The notes: generated from the sequence alone by a model not told the origin. A stretch of 58,984 nucleotides of DNA from Desulfobacterales bacterium (GCA_022361395.1 JAKSAX010000150.1:1-58984); one strand, 5' to 3'; counted from the stretch's first letter, positions 1 to 9,475 are shown. Numbers and translations are program-made.

Positions 1-51
1 CGCAAGCAAGAGAAGAATGAACAACGTCAATTAGAACTGGATTTTAAATAG
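1..51 (+). CDS. C-terminal end of an unidentified gene (partial)
   Basis: Frame 1 is open from the window edge and ends at TAG 49-51, giving a charged 16-residue tail ending QLELDFK. It is followed at once by a GC hairpin. The family cannot be told from 16 residues; the tail and the hairpins behind it would suit the end of a transposase gene, but that is a guess. Confidence 0.5.
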   Translation, partial: RKQEKNEQRQLELDFK

Positions 52-67
52 CCCCAACGGGGCTTTC
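50..67 (+). terminator. Short terminator-like hairpin behind the left-edge gene
   Basis: AGCCCC (50-55) pairs with GGGGCT (59-64) around a 3-nt loop and is followed by TTTC. It overlaps the stop codon of the partial gene. The U-tract is short, so termination may be weak. Confidence 0.5.
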
Positions 68-78
68 CTCACGTAAAC

Positions 79-123
79 GCCCCCTTTGAGGGGGCTTCCT
101 GAGGCCACCCGCTATGCGGGTGG
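79..123. repeat. Two tandem GC-rich palindromes
   Basis: GCCCCC/GGGGGC (79-84 and 90-95, loop TTTGA) and CCACCCGC/GCGGGTGG (105-112 and 116-123, loop TAT) lie within 45 bp, between the stop codons of two convergent genes. Neither is followed by a U-tract on either strand. They could be REP-like palindromes, an IS200-type end, or convergent-gene terminator stems; the sequence alone does not decide. Confidence 0.5.
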
Positions 124-127
124 AGAT

Positions 128-3100
128 TCACTCTATCTTTTGAATGATGGCCTCAACCGCTTTTTCGGCACTGGCCCCGAAAAGGGTATCGATTTCAACC
201 AGGTTTAAGTATTTATCGTCCCAGGTTATATTTTCACTCTCAAGAATCCAGTCTTTCAACCGGGTGTACTTCCCGCCCAGGGCCTTGATTTTTTTGAGCA
301 GGGTAACCTCTTTGGAAGATTTAAAAGCGACATTCAGCGACAATATGTACTCAATGGTATTGGGATTGGAGGGAGAAGCGGAAATAATGGGAATGACCAT
401 GATACTCCTGTTGTCCTTCCTTCCCTTGCCAATGTAGACATTACCTTCCCGGACAATGATATTCTTGGTGCCTTTGAGCCGGTGGTCCTTTTCCACCCGG
501 GAGGTCTCGTTAACCAGAGATCCGGTTTTGGAGATTACCTCAATCCGGGTCTCATCGGTCACCTCGCCCAGGAGGTTAAGGCCGGAGACCCTGTAAAGCA
601 GTGCACCGTTAACCCTTGAGATGATTTCCTGAAGGTTTTTTATAACCAATACGTTTTTATTGGTTAACTGAGAAATCTGGATTTCGTGGTGGTTCAGGGC
701 ATCAAATACTAAACCTTCAAAGGTTTCACTGATCCGGCTGGTGCCCACTGTCACAGTTTTGGCCTGGTGTTTTATGGCATCCACCGGCCGGGCCATGGTA
801 TTGATGGCATGGTTCATATTGTCAAAAAAGGTTGACAGCATGTTGGACGGGGTCCCTTTGATGCCGAAATCAATTTCAAAGTCGGATACAGGCAGCCTGC
901 CGGACAGGTACTTTAAAAGCAGGGTGATATTGGCAATGGTATCAAGCCCAATGGCTGAAGGGAATCCGCCATCCCTGCGTTTTTGTGAAAAGTCGTTGTA
1001 GAAGGCTGCTATTTTTTCCCTGAATGTGTTTTCCAGCAGCACCTCGTATGCGTCGTGCCCCTTTTGCCGGTATTCATCCAGAGTGTCCTGGATCCGGGTT
1101 CTGGCATCATACATGAACCGTGAACTTTCATTGATGGCCAGGGCGGCATAATATCCCCAGATGTGTCCCACAAGGGTATTGAGAACAGGGGCCAGATGCT
1201 CCTGAATTTCCGGGATTTTGAATATATCTTTTGCATAAAGGTCAAACCTGTTTTCCCCCTGGGTTGTAATCACTATAGGGCAGGCTTTGTGGGCATGGAA
1301 GATGGCCGTATCCTTGATGATGTCTCCCAGCACGCTCTCCCTGGTGCCTGCTGCACAGACAATGATCAGGGGTTCCGATGACAGGTCAATATGCTTTTTA
1401 TCCTCAACAAAGTCCGAAGAGATGGTCTTGTAACAGAGTTCGGATAGTTTGATCCGTATCTCATCTGCTGAGGTTTTGTTGGCCCCGGACCCGACTGTGG
1501 CCCAATAGTTTTTGGTCACGGCCCGCCGGTCTGCGGACGATTTAATGGCGGGTTTCATATCCAGAACAGCCTGCATCTTATCGGGCAGTCCGGTGAGGGT
1601 CTGAATCTGCTCAGAAATAAACTCCGGTGGCCTGGCATTTAAGATCGCCGTCAGGTGAAGGCCGAGAACCGCCCCTGCCGTGAGCTGGGAGTAAAACGCC
1701 TTGGTTGATGCCACTGACATTTCAATATCCCGGCCGGAACTGGTATAAAGCACCCCATCGGTTTTAAAGGTAAGGTCGGAGTCCCTCCGGTTGACAATGG
1801 CCAGGGCTTTGGCGCCGCACCCCTTGATCATGTCCACGGTCCGGTTGGTATCCGTGGTTGTGCCGGACTGGCTGATGGCCACCACAAGCGTATCTGCCAT
1901 GGTATCTTTGCATTCGCCGTTGCCGACGATACAAAAGCCGGAAAGTTCGGAAGATTTTGAGGCCCTGATGTCCACAGGTATATCACCGAGATAGTAGGTC
2001 AAAAGGTCTGCACACCCCTGGGCGGCAATACCTGCTGTACCTTGGCCGATAAAGTAAATTCTTTTTATTTTGCCTGTTTTCAGATCTTTCTCAAGGCGTT
2101 CCGGAATAATGTTACGGTCAAGGCTGGTTTTAAGAAGCCTTGAATCCGGATCCTGTTTGAATTTATTTTCAAGGGTTTTTTCCACCGAAAGAGGGGATTC
2201 TGAAATTTCCTTGAGAAAATAATGGGGAAATTCCTGGCGGTCAATATCCCTTGACGTGATCTGGCTGTTCAATACATCCTCAGGTCCGAGATCTATGGGG
2301 TGATTGTCATAGTAAAAAGACCGGATACCTTCAATTCCGCCGGCAGAGTGCTGATCAAGGATGACGATCTGCCCTTTTTCCTCTCCGTTGAGTTTGATAT
2401 ATGTCTGTGTCTCTTCCACCACCCCGTAAAGTTCCGATGCGGCAATGTAATGGTCCGGGGCAATGCCCACGAAAATGGCCTGGCCGCTCCCCTTCTGGGC
2501 CAGGAATAATTTGCCGGGCGCCAGGTCCGAATGCATGCTTATGGCATGTGATCCGTGAAATTCGTTTACAGCCAGCCGAAACGCCTCCTCAATGGGAGCG
2601 CCCAGTTTCAGGTGATGTTCGATTTGAAGGGGGATCAGCTTTGTATCCGTGTTGATGCTTGAATGGATCTTATCATACCTGGCCTCATACTCTGTCTTGA
2701 GTTCCAGGTAGTTGTCAATATCCCCGTTAAGGCATACATGGATAATACCGGAGGTTTTCATCTCCTTGTCTGTGGGAGTATTATCCACCGGGTGGCAGTT
2801 GGCTTCCGTTATATCGCCTACAGAGGCCCATCTTGTATGCGCGGATACAGAGTTTGATTCAAGTTTGAAACCTGCCAGGTGCCGAAGCAGGTGGTCGTTT
2901 TTGATCTGACTCCTTATAAAGGCGATATTGTCACCCAGGGCACCGATCTCAGCTGCAAACTTGTATACAAAAGAAATGGTCTGCAGGCACCCTTTATCCC
3001 GGCCTGTGGTTTCATTAATGGTAATGCTGTTGTTGGCCAGTACCAGGTGGTTGGTTCTTTTTTTCAGGGAATCGGTCAAACCCGCTTTATCCAGGGTGTG

Positions 3101-3934
3101 ACGGAAACGTTGGAATTCCTCGTCCGGCAGGGTGCACATTACTGAAATGCCCGCTGAGTCCCGGCCGCGGACTTCCAGGCGGTCAATGCTGTTTAGAACG
3201 GCATTAATGCGCTTGAAGATTCTTATTCCAGGCTGATGGGTTTCAGGGTTCTGAAGTGTGGTCAGATTCCGGATGGCAACTATATTTTCCAGTATCTCTT
3301 TTTTCAGACACCAGGCAACGTCTTTCAGTTTGTCCAGGCGGCCGGAAACAAGGTCCACATCTGCGGCTGACAGGTTTGATGTCAATGTTTTAAACCGGTG
3401 CTGCTCTTCCCGTATAAACAGGTCGAGAGTCCTGATAATCTTTATTAACGAATCCTCCTGGTCCGGATCCAGATAGAGTGCTGTAAAAATGCTTTCTTGC
3501 TTCAGTCCCTGTGCGGCTGCACACAGGGATGTGAGAATGGGTTCCCCGCCCAGGTATTCTTCCGTCAGGATGAGGTCCGCCGGCCCCTCAACCGGCAGCC
3601 GGGCTGCAGAAAGGGTGTCAATCAGATGTGGAATTTCTGTCAGGTCACAGGGCTTTTCTGTGGATCTGCCTTTAAAGGCAACAAAAGCGGAAATTCCGCA
3701 TCTCAAGATATTGGGGTGATCCGGAAAAAAAATAAGACTATTGTCGCTGGCCCGGGAAAGGGATTTGCCAACTTCAATTTTCAATGTCGCCAGATTACGG
3801 ATTAAATTTAGGGATCGCGCAAAAATAACTTCACCTAATCTGTTTATAAAAACCCTTAAAACATTGGGTATTTTGCAAACAGAATGTGAACTAATTCTTA
3901 CGCGATCCCTTAATATTGTTTTTCCTGATCTCAT
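128..3934 (-). CDS. Giant GlmS-like protein: glutaminase-like domain plus two SIS domains
   Basis: At 1268 residues this is about twice the usual 600-620 of glucosamine-6-phosphate synthase (fructose-6-phosphate + glutamine to GlcN-6-P). GlmS landmarks appear in order. The nucleophile-like CGI is at residue 79 instead of residue 1, then comes an insertion of about 170 residues. RLEVRGRDSAG (252-262), AHTRWASVGD (365-374), LNGDIDN (402-408) and TDT (429-431) complete the glutaminase-like half. SIS1 spans about 620-760, with SQSGTTTDT (689-697) and VASTKAF (741-747); SIS2 spans about 800-950. A C-terminal extension of about 230 residues (1040-1268) has no recognised family. If glutaminase activity exists, Cys79 would have to be exposed by propeptide removal, as in PurF or GltB. 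It lies 53 bp behind a peptidoglycan transpeptidase gene, which suits a cell-wall precursor role. Family membership is clear; activity and substrate are not. Confidence 0.8.
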   Translation of the reverse strand: MRSGKTILRDRVRISSHSVCKIPNVLRVFINRLGEVIFARSLNLIRNLATLKIEVGKSLSRASDNSLIFFPDHPNILRCGISAFVAFKGRSTEKPCDLTEIPHLIDTLSAARLPVEGPADLILTEEYLGGEPILTSLCAAAQGLKQESIFTALYLDPDQEDSLIKIIRTLDLFIREEQHRFKTLTSNLSAADVDLVSGRLDKLKDVAWCLKKEILENIVAIRNLTTLQNPETHQPGIRIFKRINAVLNSIDRLEVRGRDSAGISVMCTLPDEEFQRFRHTLDKAGLTDSLKKRTNHLVLANNSITINETTGRDKGCLQTISFVYKFAAEIGALGDNIAFIRSQIKNDHLLRHLAGFKLESNSVSAHTRWASVGDITEANCHPVDNTPTDKEMKTSGIIHVCLNGDIDNYLELKTEYEARYDKIHSSINTDTKLIPLQIEHHLKLGAPIEEAFRLAVNEFHGSHAISMHSDLAPGKLFLAQKGSGQAIFVGIAPDHYIAASELYGVVEETQTYIKLNGEEKGQIVILDQHSAGGIEGIRSFYYDNHPIDLGPEDVLNSQITSRDIDRQEFPHYFLKEISESPLSVEKTLENKFKQDPDSRLLKTSLDRNIIPERLEKDLKTGKIKRIYFIGQGTAGIAAQGCADLLTYYLGDIPVDIRASKSSELSGFCIVGNGECKDTMADTLVVAISQSGTTTDTNRTVDMIKGCGAKALAIVNRRDSDLTFKTDGVLYTSSGRDIEMSVASTKAFYSQLTAGAVLGLHLTAILNARPPEFISEQIQTLTGLPDKMQAVLDMKPAIKSSADRRAVTKNYWATVGSGANKTSADEIRIKLSELCYKTISSDFVEDKKHIDLSSEPLIIVCAAGTRESVLGDIIKDTAIFHAHKACPIVITTQGENRFDLYAKDIFKIPEIQEHLAPVLNTLVGHIWGYYAALAINESSRFMYDARTRIQDTLDEYRQKGHDAYEVLLENTFREKIAAFYNDFSQKRRDGGFPSAIGLDTIANITLLLKYLSGRLPVSDFEIDFGIKGTPSNMLSTFFDNMNHAINTMARPVDAIKHQAKTVTVGTSRISETFEGLVFDALNHHEIQISQLTNKNVLVIKNLQEIISRVNGALLYRVSGLNLLGEVTDETRIEVISKTGSLVNETSRVEKDHRLKGTKNIIVREGNVYIGKGRKDNRSIMVIPIISASPSNPNTIEYILSLNVAFKSSKEVTLLKKIKALGGKYTRLKDWILESENITWDDKYLNLVEIDTLFGASAEKAVEAIIQKIE

Positions 3935-3987
3935 TAAATTTCTCCACCTGTTTTTGAGGGGTTTCAGGTTCTTCTGTTTACAACTAT

Positions 3988-5349
3988 TTATTTTTTTGCG
4001 CCGGAGACCGGACTGAAATACGTTTTCAGCATGTTCCTGGCATGGGTACTGGCCCGGGTGCCGATGTATTTACGATGCCCGACAACAACGGCAACCACCA
4101 GGGCGCGTTTCATGTTTTTTTCTGCCCCGAAGCCGGTAAACCAATCGTATTTGACCGTGCGCTCTTTATTGTAAAGTGAACCTGTCTTACCGCCTAACGT
4201 CAATTTGGACAATACCCTGTCCCTGGAAAATCCCCTGAATGACTTCCTGGCAGTTCCGCTGGAAATGGTTTTTTTCATGATCCTGATCATTTCCCCGGCG
4301 GATTTTTGAGCAATAGGGGTCTTATAGACTTCTTTACGGCTTTTGTAAATCAAATCCTGGTCTGATGACTCAATATCAGCCACCAGGCGGGGAACCAGGG
4401 CACTTCCCCGGTTAAGAATGGCTGAGACCATCATTGTGGCGAATACAGGAGAAATTTCAGTCTGACGGTTAAATCCGCACCCCAGTTCTGCCAGGTGGTA
4501 GTCGCTCTCTGTTACACTGAAACGGCTGGCCGAAAAGTCAAAATCCGTGTCCGGATTCTGATTGAACCCGAATTTGTGGGCATAGGTGTTGAGTTTGTCC
4601 CGCCCCAGGTAAAGCTGGCCGATTTTTCCGAATACCGGGTTGATTGAGTCGGCAAACGCTTTACCCAGGGTTACGCGTGTGGTGTATTTGTTTCGTTTGT
4701 CCGTAAGCTGGCGCTTATATAAGGTATATTTATTCCCGTTAAAGAAAAGCGGGGTCCCGGCCGTATACCCAAGGGCATCCACTGCGGCGGCAGCGGAGAC
4801 AATTTTAAAGATACTTGCCGCCGGATAGTCCGAGGCCGTAACCGGATTTGCACCGGGATTGTCAAGATCAAAGCCGGCCATGGCTTTTATGAATCCGGTG
4901 TTATTGTCAAGGGCAACCATGGCAATGCGCTGGGGCTTGCCCCGGGTTAAGGTTTTCAGGCGGGCCAGGGTTGCGTTCAGGCTGGCCTGAAGCCGGGTGT
5001 CCAGCCGGGTGCGGACAGTATAGCTTTCAGAGGGAGTATCTACAAAGAAGATATCCTTCCCGGCATTTATAAATGCCGTATCCCGGAGGAGTTTACGCAG
5101 AGCCGGCTTTGACAGGGTAACCTTTGTCTTAGACGGCTCACTTTTTAATTCGGGCGCCGACGGCCCTGTTTTTTTGGTCAGGGTCAGATCGAGATTAAAA
5201 AGGTAAACACCGCCGATAATCAAACCTGTTATAAGGCCGATTAACGTGACAACCCTTGTGGAACTCCTCAGAAGCGTTCTCTTTCGCCGTTCAAGAATAA
5301 AGTCGGACTGGTGCTGGCGCCAGGAATTTTCTTTTTTAAATGTATACAA
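3988..5349 (-). CDS. Penicillin-binding protein, transpeptidase domain, single-pass membrane
   Basis: This 453-residue D,D-transpeptidase would cross-link peptidoglycan in the periplasm. A basic N-terminus (to about 32) precedes one membrane segment (about 33-53). The catalytic SxxK is SIFK at 179-182, the SxN motif is SIN at 235-237, and KTG is at 388-390 (GGKTGS). It is much shorter than FtsI or MrdA (about 600) because the usual N-terminal class B pedestal is almost missing, so its partner or cellular role is open. It lies between metG and the GlmS-like gene in the same leftward series. The motifs are intact, so it should be active and beta-lactam sensitive. Confidence 0.87.
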   Translation of the reverse strand: MYTFKKENSWRQHQSDFILERRKRTLLRSSTRVVTLIGLITGLIIGGVYLFNLDLTLTKKTGPSAPELKSEPSKTKVTLSKPALRKLLRDTAFINAGKDIFFVDTPSESYTVRTRLDTRLQASLNATLARLKTLTRGKPQRIAMVALDNNTGFIKAMAGFDLDNPGANPVTASDYPAASIFKIVSAAAAVDALGYTAGTPLFFNGNKYTLYKRQLTDKRNKYTTRVTLGKAFADSINPVFGKIGQLYLGRDKLNTYAHKFGFNQNPDTDFDFSASRFSVTESDYHLAELGCGFNRQTEISPVFATMMVSAILNRGSALVPRLVADIESSDQDLIYKSRKEVYKTPIAQKSAGEMIRIMKKTISSGTARKSFRGFSRDRVLSKLTLGGKTGSLYNKERTVKYDWFTGFGAEKNMKRALVVAVVVGHRKYIGTRASTHARNMLKTYFSPVSGAKK

Positions 5350-5406
5350 ACAACTATCCGTTGGTTTATCTGTTGGTCTGATTTGTTTTCCGGAACCCTT
5401 GCCGCC

Positions 5407-7314
5407 TTACTTGACCGGGTTACCCGGCAATGGGGTGCTGTCAAACCCTGACAGGATCAGATTCTTTTTCTTGCTGGCTGCCAGAATCATACCCTGGGAT
5501 ACCTCGCCCATCAGCTTGGCCTCTTTGAGGTTGGCCACAACAATCACCTCTTTCCCCACCACCTGGTCCGGTGTGTAGCTCTTACCAATTCCTGCAACAA
5601 TCTGCCTGGTTTCGGCGCCGAGATCCACCTGGAGCTTGAGCAGCTTATTGGAGTTTTCGATTTTTTCCGCAGAAAGGACAACGCCTGCCCTGAGATCGAT
5701 TTTGGAAAAGTCATCAATGGTGATCTCTTCTTTCAGCGCCGGTTTAAACGGTTTGGCTTTGGGTTTCGGTTTTTCTTTTTTAACCTCAATTCTTGGAAAG
5801 AGAATATCAGGTTTTTCAAGTGTGATTCCCGCCGGGATCTGGTTCCAGGGACGAATTTGCTCAAGGCTGGCAAATCCGGCTTCAGGCAGCGCCAATCCCA
5901 GGGCTGTTGTCATTTTGCGGCTGGTTTCCGGTATAACGGGAAAGACCAGTCCGGCCACGGTGCGCAATCCTTCAAGCAGTTGATAGAGCACCTCTCCCAG
6001 TGCCGGTTTGTTTTTTTCATCTTTGGCCAGGGTCCAGGGTTCGTTGGTGTCAATATATTTATTCATGGTTGAAATGAACTCCCAGACCGCAATCAACCCC
6101 TGGTGGAATTTGTATGATGCCATGGCCTGTGCATAGCCTGCTATGGCTTTTGCCGCATCTTCCTCAAGACTGTACCGGGCAGACAGGTTCGGATCAGACC
6201 CCATGACCCGGCCTTTGAAATACCTGTGGTTCATGGACAATACCCTTGAGAAAAGGTTGCCCAGGTCATTGGCAAGATCGGAGTTGATTCTTGAGGCAAT
6301 GGCATCTTCGGTAAAATTGGCATCCAGGCCGAACACCATTTCCCGCATAAGGAAATACCGGAATGCATCAACCCCGTATTCTCCGGCAACTGCCACAGGA
6401 TCCGTGACATTGCCAATGCTCTTTGACATTTTGCTTCCCTGGACATTCCAGAAGCCGTGAACATTCAGACCGTTGTATATCGGCATTCCTGCGGCCTTGA
6501 GCATGATGGGCCAGTATATACCGTGGGGTTTGATGATATCCTTGGCCACAAAATGCCGGGTGGTAGGCCAAAAGGTCTTGTACCGGTCTCCGTCCGGATA
6601 ACCCAGGGCGGTTACATAGTTGACCAGGGCGTCAAACCAGACATAGGTAACATAATTCTCGTCAAAGGGCAGGGTAATCCCCCAGGTCAGCCGGGTCTTG
6701 GGCCTGGAAATACAGAGATCCTCCAGGGGCTCTTTTAGAAAGGAGAGGATTTCATTCTTGTACTGCTCCGGTTGAATGAAGTCCGGGTTTGACTTGATGT
6801 GGTCTATGAGCCATTCCTGATATTTGCTCATTTTGAAAAAATAGTTGGACTCTTTAATGGTTTCAGGCGCAACCCCGTGGTCCGGACACTTGCCTTCAAC
6901 CAGTTCCCTTTCCTGGTAAAACCGTTCGCAGCCAAAACAATACAGGCCTTCATAACTGGAGAAATAAATATCCCCGCTGTCATGGATTTTGGTTAATATG
7001 GTTTTGACAACCTCAATATGATCCGGATCCGTGGTTCGGATAAACCGGTTGTTTTCAACCTGAAGCAGAGGAAGCAGGTCCTGGAACAACCGGGAAATTT
7101 TATCTGCATAGGCTTTGGGTGATGTCTTTTCCTTTTCCGCAGCCTGAACTATTTTATCCCCGTGTTCATCCGTGCCGGTGAGAAAGAAGGTGTCAATCCC
7201 TTCCATTTTTTTGAACCGTGTGGATACATCAGCTGCAATGGAGGTATAGGCATGCCCCAGATGGGGCTTGGCATTTACATAATAGATAGGGGTTGTATAG
7301 AATTGGTGAGTCAT
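5407..7314 (-). CDS. metG: Methionyl-tRNA synthetase
   Basis: Charges tRNA-Met with methionine in the cytoplasm. The class I signature HLGH is at 18-21 and KMSKS at 295-299. A single zinc knuckle CxxC...CxxH runs from Cys126 to His146. A C-terminal tRNA-binding (EMAP/Arc1p-like) domain occupies about 530-635, joined by a Lys/Pro-rich linker (about 505-525). The length of 635 matches MetG enzymes that carry the C-terminal dimerisation/tRNA-binding domain. The start ATG overlaps the ricT stop by 4 bp, so translation is probably coupled. Confidence 0.97.
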   Translation of the reverse strand: MTHQFYTTPIYYVNAKPHLGHAYTSIAADVSTRFKKMEGIDTFFLTGTDEHGDKIVQAAEKEKTSPKAYADKISRLFQDLLPLLQVENNRFIRTTDPDHIEVVKTILTKIHDSGDIYFSSYEGLYCFGCERFYQERELVEGKCPDHGVAPETIKESNYFFKMSKYQEWLIDHIKSNPDFIQPEQYKNEILSFLKEPLEDLCISRPKTRLTWGITLPFDENYVTYVWFDALVNYVTALGYPDGDRYKTFWPTTRHFVAKDIIKPHGIYWPIMLKAAGMPIYNGLNVHGFWNVQGSKMSKSIGNVTDPVAVAGEYGVDAFRYFLMREMVFGLDANFTEDAIASRINSDLANDLGNLFSRVLSMNHRYFKGRVMGSDPNLSARYSLEEDAAKAIAGYAQAMASYKFHQGLIAVWEFISTMNKYIDTNEPWTLAKDEKNKPALGEVLYQLLEGLRTVAGLVFPVIPETSRKMTTALGLALPEAGFASLEQIRPWNQIPAGITLEKPDILFPRIEVKKEKPKPKAKPFKPALKEEITIDDFSKIDLRAGVVLSAEKIENSNKLLKLQVDLGAETRQIVAGIGKSYTPDQVVGKEVIVVANLKEAKLMGEVSQGMILAASKKKNLILSGFDSTPLPGNPVK

Positions 7315-8123
7315 TTTTTTCGGCGTCCTGTTGTCTTCTTTTTCAATTGTTTTAGAGGCACTTCCACTTCTGTCCTGTCTTCCATTCGAACCGTAATGCT
7401 TTCCTTGAGCACATTCTGACGGACGACTTTTCCCTTGCCTGCTTCAATGGTAATCGGCTTGCCCAGCTTCGGCATTCTTTTTTTGCAATGTTTATAGGTT
7501 TTATTTTCAAAGGTCAGGCAGCACATCAGGCGGCCGCAGACCCCGGAGATTTTCGTGGGGTTTAAAGAGAGCCCCTGCTCTTTGGCCATTTTTATGGAAA
7601 CCGGTTCAAAAGACTGCATAAAAGAGGAGCAGCAAAGTTCTCTGCCGCATTTTCCCACCCCGCCGCAGTGTTTTGACAGATTCCTTATACCCACCTGCCG
7701 CATTTCAATACGGATACTGTACTCTTTAACCAGCAGTTTGATCAGTTCCCTGAAATCGATCCGGCCGTCTGCCGTATAAAAAAAGGTGAGTTTGTTGCGG
7801 TCAAAGGTGCTTTCCACACTGAACAGATTCATCAAAAGTCCTAGGTCATTGATACAGCTGATACAGAAGTCAAACGCCCTTTTTTCAAGCTGTTTCAGTT
7901 CGTCCCGTTTAATAAAATCTTCTTTGGTGGCAAGGCGGACAATACTTTTGAATTTTTTGTCGCCCCCTTCCACCTCTTTGGGAAGTCTGGCAACGGTTCC
8001 AAAGCCCAGGCCCTGCTCGGTCTCAACGATGACGCGGTCTCCTAAGTTCAGGACAAAGGCACCGCTTTTAAAATCATATATTTTTCCAGCTGTTTTGAAT
8101 TTAACACCAGCCACTTTGATCAT
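7311..8123 (-). CDS. ricT: PSP1-domain protein, RicT/YaaT family
   Basis: The 270-residue protein carries the PSP1 signature: cysteine clusters CGGVGKCGRELCC and GVCGRLMCC in the middle third, which bind [4Fe-4S] in the Bacillus RicAFT complex. In Bacillus, RicT helps RNase Y mature mRNAs and is linked to phosphorelay control; the role in Gram-negative bacteria is less clear. A basic tail (KKKTTGRRKK) ends the protein. It overlaps holB upstream and metG downstream by 4 bp each. The order holB-ricT-metG recalls the Firmicute holB-yaaT region and supports the identification. Confidence 0.88.
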   Translation of the reverse strand: MIKVAGVKFKTAGKIYDFKSGAFVLNLGDRVIVETEQGLGFGTVARLPKEVEGGDKKFKSIVRLATKEDFIKRDELKQLEKRAFDFCISCINDLGLLMNLFSVESTFDRNKLTFFYTADGRIDFRELIKLLVKEYSIRIEMRQVGIRNLSKHCGGVGKCGRELCCSSFMQSFEPVSIKMAKEQGLSLNPTKISGVCGRLMCCLTFENKTYKHCKKRMPKLGKPITIEAGKGKVVRQNVLKESITVRMEDRTEVEVPLKQLKKKTTGRRKK

Positions 8124-9178
8124 ATCTGCGTCAATCCCTTAGGTAATGACAATTTCAGGAAAAAGCGATCCAGGGTTAGCCTGGGGCCGCTGTTGGAGTC
8201 CAGCCTTTTTTCTGTTTCATAAAGGGCTTTCAGCCATTCAAGAAATGTCGGGTAAACATATATCTGACTAATATCTTTAAATGCGTCAAAAAAATCAAGG
8301 TTAACTATAAGATTCGGATCGTACCTGAATATGCATAAATCCCTTAAAACTGTACGCACAACAGCAATTGCATCGGAAATGCAATGGGGATCTGCAGATA
8401 ATTTTTGTGAGATGGCAAGTCCTTTTCTACTGCTTTGGAGGGCCTTGTCCCTGATCAACCCGAGGATTTCATTGATGAGCCAGGTTCTCAGCCTCAGCCA
8501 TTCAGATGTGTCCGGAGCACCATCTCCGGCACATGCTATAGCATAAGACAAGTCATTTCCTATTGTCCTTGATACAATATGGGCAGTCTGAGAGGAGATT
8601 CCATGCTGTGTGGTCAGGATTTCCCGGATCCGGTCAGCAGAGAGAGGAAAAAATTTAAAAAGACGGCATCTGGACAATATAGTCGGCAGCAACGGGGAGG
8701 TACTGACAGTGGCCAAAACGAAAAAGGTGTTATCCGGCGGCTCTTCCAGAACTTTGAGAAGCGCATTCTGGGCCTGGATGTTCATCAGATCCGCCTGCTC
8801 TATCAATACCATCCGGTGGCTTGCCTCATTGGGCCTGGAAGCAATTAACCGTCCCATTTCTCTGACCTGGGAAATGGAAATGTTTTTTTTATTCTCCTCC
8901 GGACCAAGGCAAATCATATCCGGGTGCATACCTGCATCAATCTTTTTACAAGACGGGCACAGGGAACATGACCGGTCCGTACCTTCAGTGCAATTGCAAC
9001 ACTTTGCAAACTCAAATGCCGCTTCTTTTTTCCCGGTGCCCGAAGCACCGGAAAAAAGAAGGGCATTTGGAATTCTGCCATTCTGAATGATTATTGTTAA
9101 TTCAGATAAGGGTGTAGATCTCAAACCAGTAGGTAGGATGGTTTTGGATCGGGCAGGCTTCTGATCAAGATTCGGCAT
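8120..9178 (-). CDS. holB: DNA polymerase III delta' subunit
   Basis: Clamp-loader subunit of the replisome. The 352 residues include a P-loop-like GASGTGKKE near residue 45, followed by a zinc module (CCNC...CSLCPSC) typical of the DnaX/HolB AAA+ family. The segment LLKVLEEPPDNTFFVLAT, with ILSRC after it, matches sensor 1 and the SRC arginine-finger motif. It differs from DnaX at 28200-29984 by its shorter length and lack of the C-terminal tau region. The stop codon overlaps the ricT start (ATGA). Confidence 0.9.
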   Translation of the reverse strand: MPNLDQKPARSKTILPTGLRSTPLSELTIIIQNGRIPNALLFSGASGTGKKEAAFEFAKCCNCTEGTDRSCSLCPSCKKIDAGMHPDMICLGPEENKKNISISQVREMGRLIASRPNEASHRMVLIEQADLMNIQAQNALLKVLEEPPDNTFFVLATVSTSPLLPTILSRCRLFKFFPLSADRIREILTTQHGISSQTAHIVSRTIGNDLSYAIACAGDGAPDTSEWLRLRTWLINEILGLIRDKALQSSRKGLAISQKLSADPHCISDAIAVVRTVLRDLCIFRYDPNLIVNLDFFDAFKDISQIYVYPTFLEWLKALYETEKRLDSNSGPRLTLDRFFLKLSLPKGLTQI

Positions 9179-9199
9179 CCTGTGATCAATCGAAAATGT

Positions 9200-9475
9200 C
9201 TAATAATCGACCCGCTCTTTAAGTTCCTTGCCGCATTTGAAAAACGGAAGCCGTTTCGGGGGGATTTCAACTTTTTGTCCTGTTTTGGGGTTTCTGCCCA
9301 CGTAGCTTTTATACTCTTTGATATGAAAACTGCACAGTCCCCGGATTTCAACGCGTTCTCCCTTTACAAACGAGTCCGCAAGAGAGTCGAAAAAAATTTT
9401 AATAACTTCAGCAGCCTCAGCTTTGGTAAGGTCTGCTCTGTCCTTTAAAGTGGAAATTAATTCAAGTTTATTCAT
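9200..9475 (-). CDS. IHF/HU-family DNA-bending protein
   Basis: The 91-residue histone-like protein has the complete fold: N-terminal helices (MNKLELISTLKDRADLTKAE), then the beta-arm signature GRNPKTGQKVEIPPKRLPFF and the closing helix. The arm carries the Asn-Pro pair that intercalates DNA. The IPPKRLPFF stretch is closer to IHF subunits than to HU. A second family member (HU-type) is at 51839-52117. Alpha versus beta identity cannot be settled by eye. It has its own likely promoter (9518-9546). Confidence 0.92.
   Translation of the reverse strand: MNKLELISTLKDRADLTKAEAAEVIKIFFDSLADSFVKGERVEIRGLCSFHIKEYKSYVGRNPKTGQKVEIPPKRLPFFKCGKELKERVDY

Noticed and set aside
8610-9086. 158-residue open frame antisense to holB
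   Set aside because: It has no start context or family resemblance and lies wholly within holB on the other strand; holB has clear motifs.
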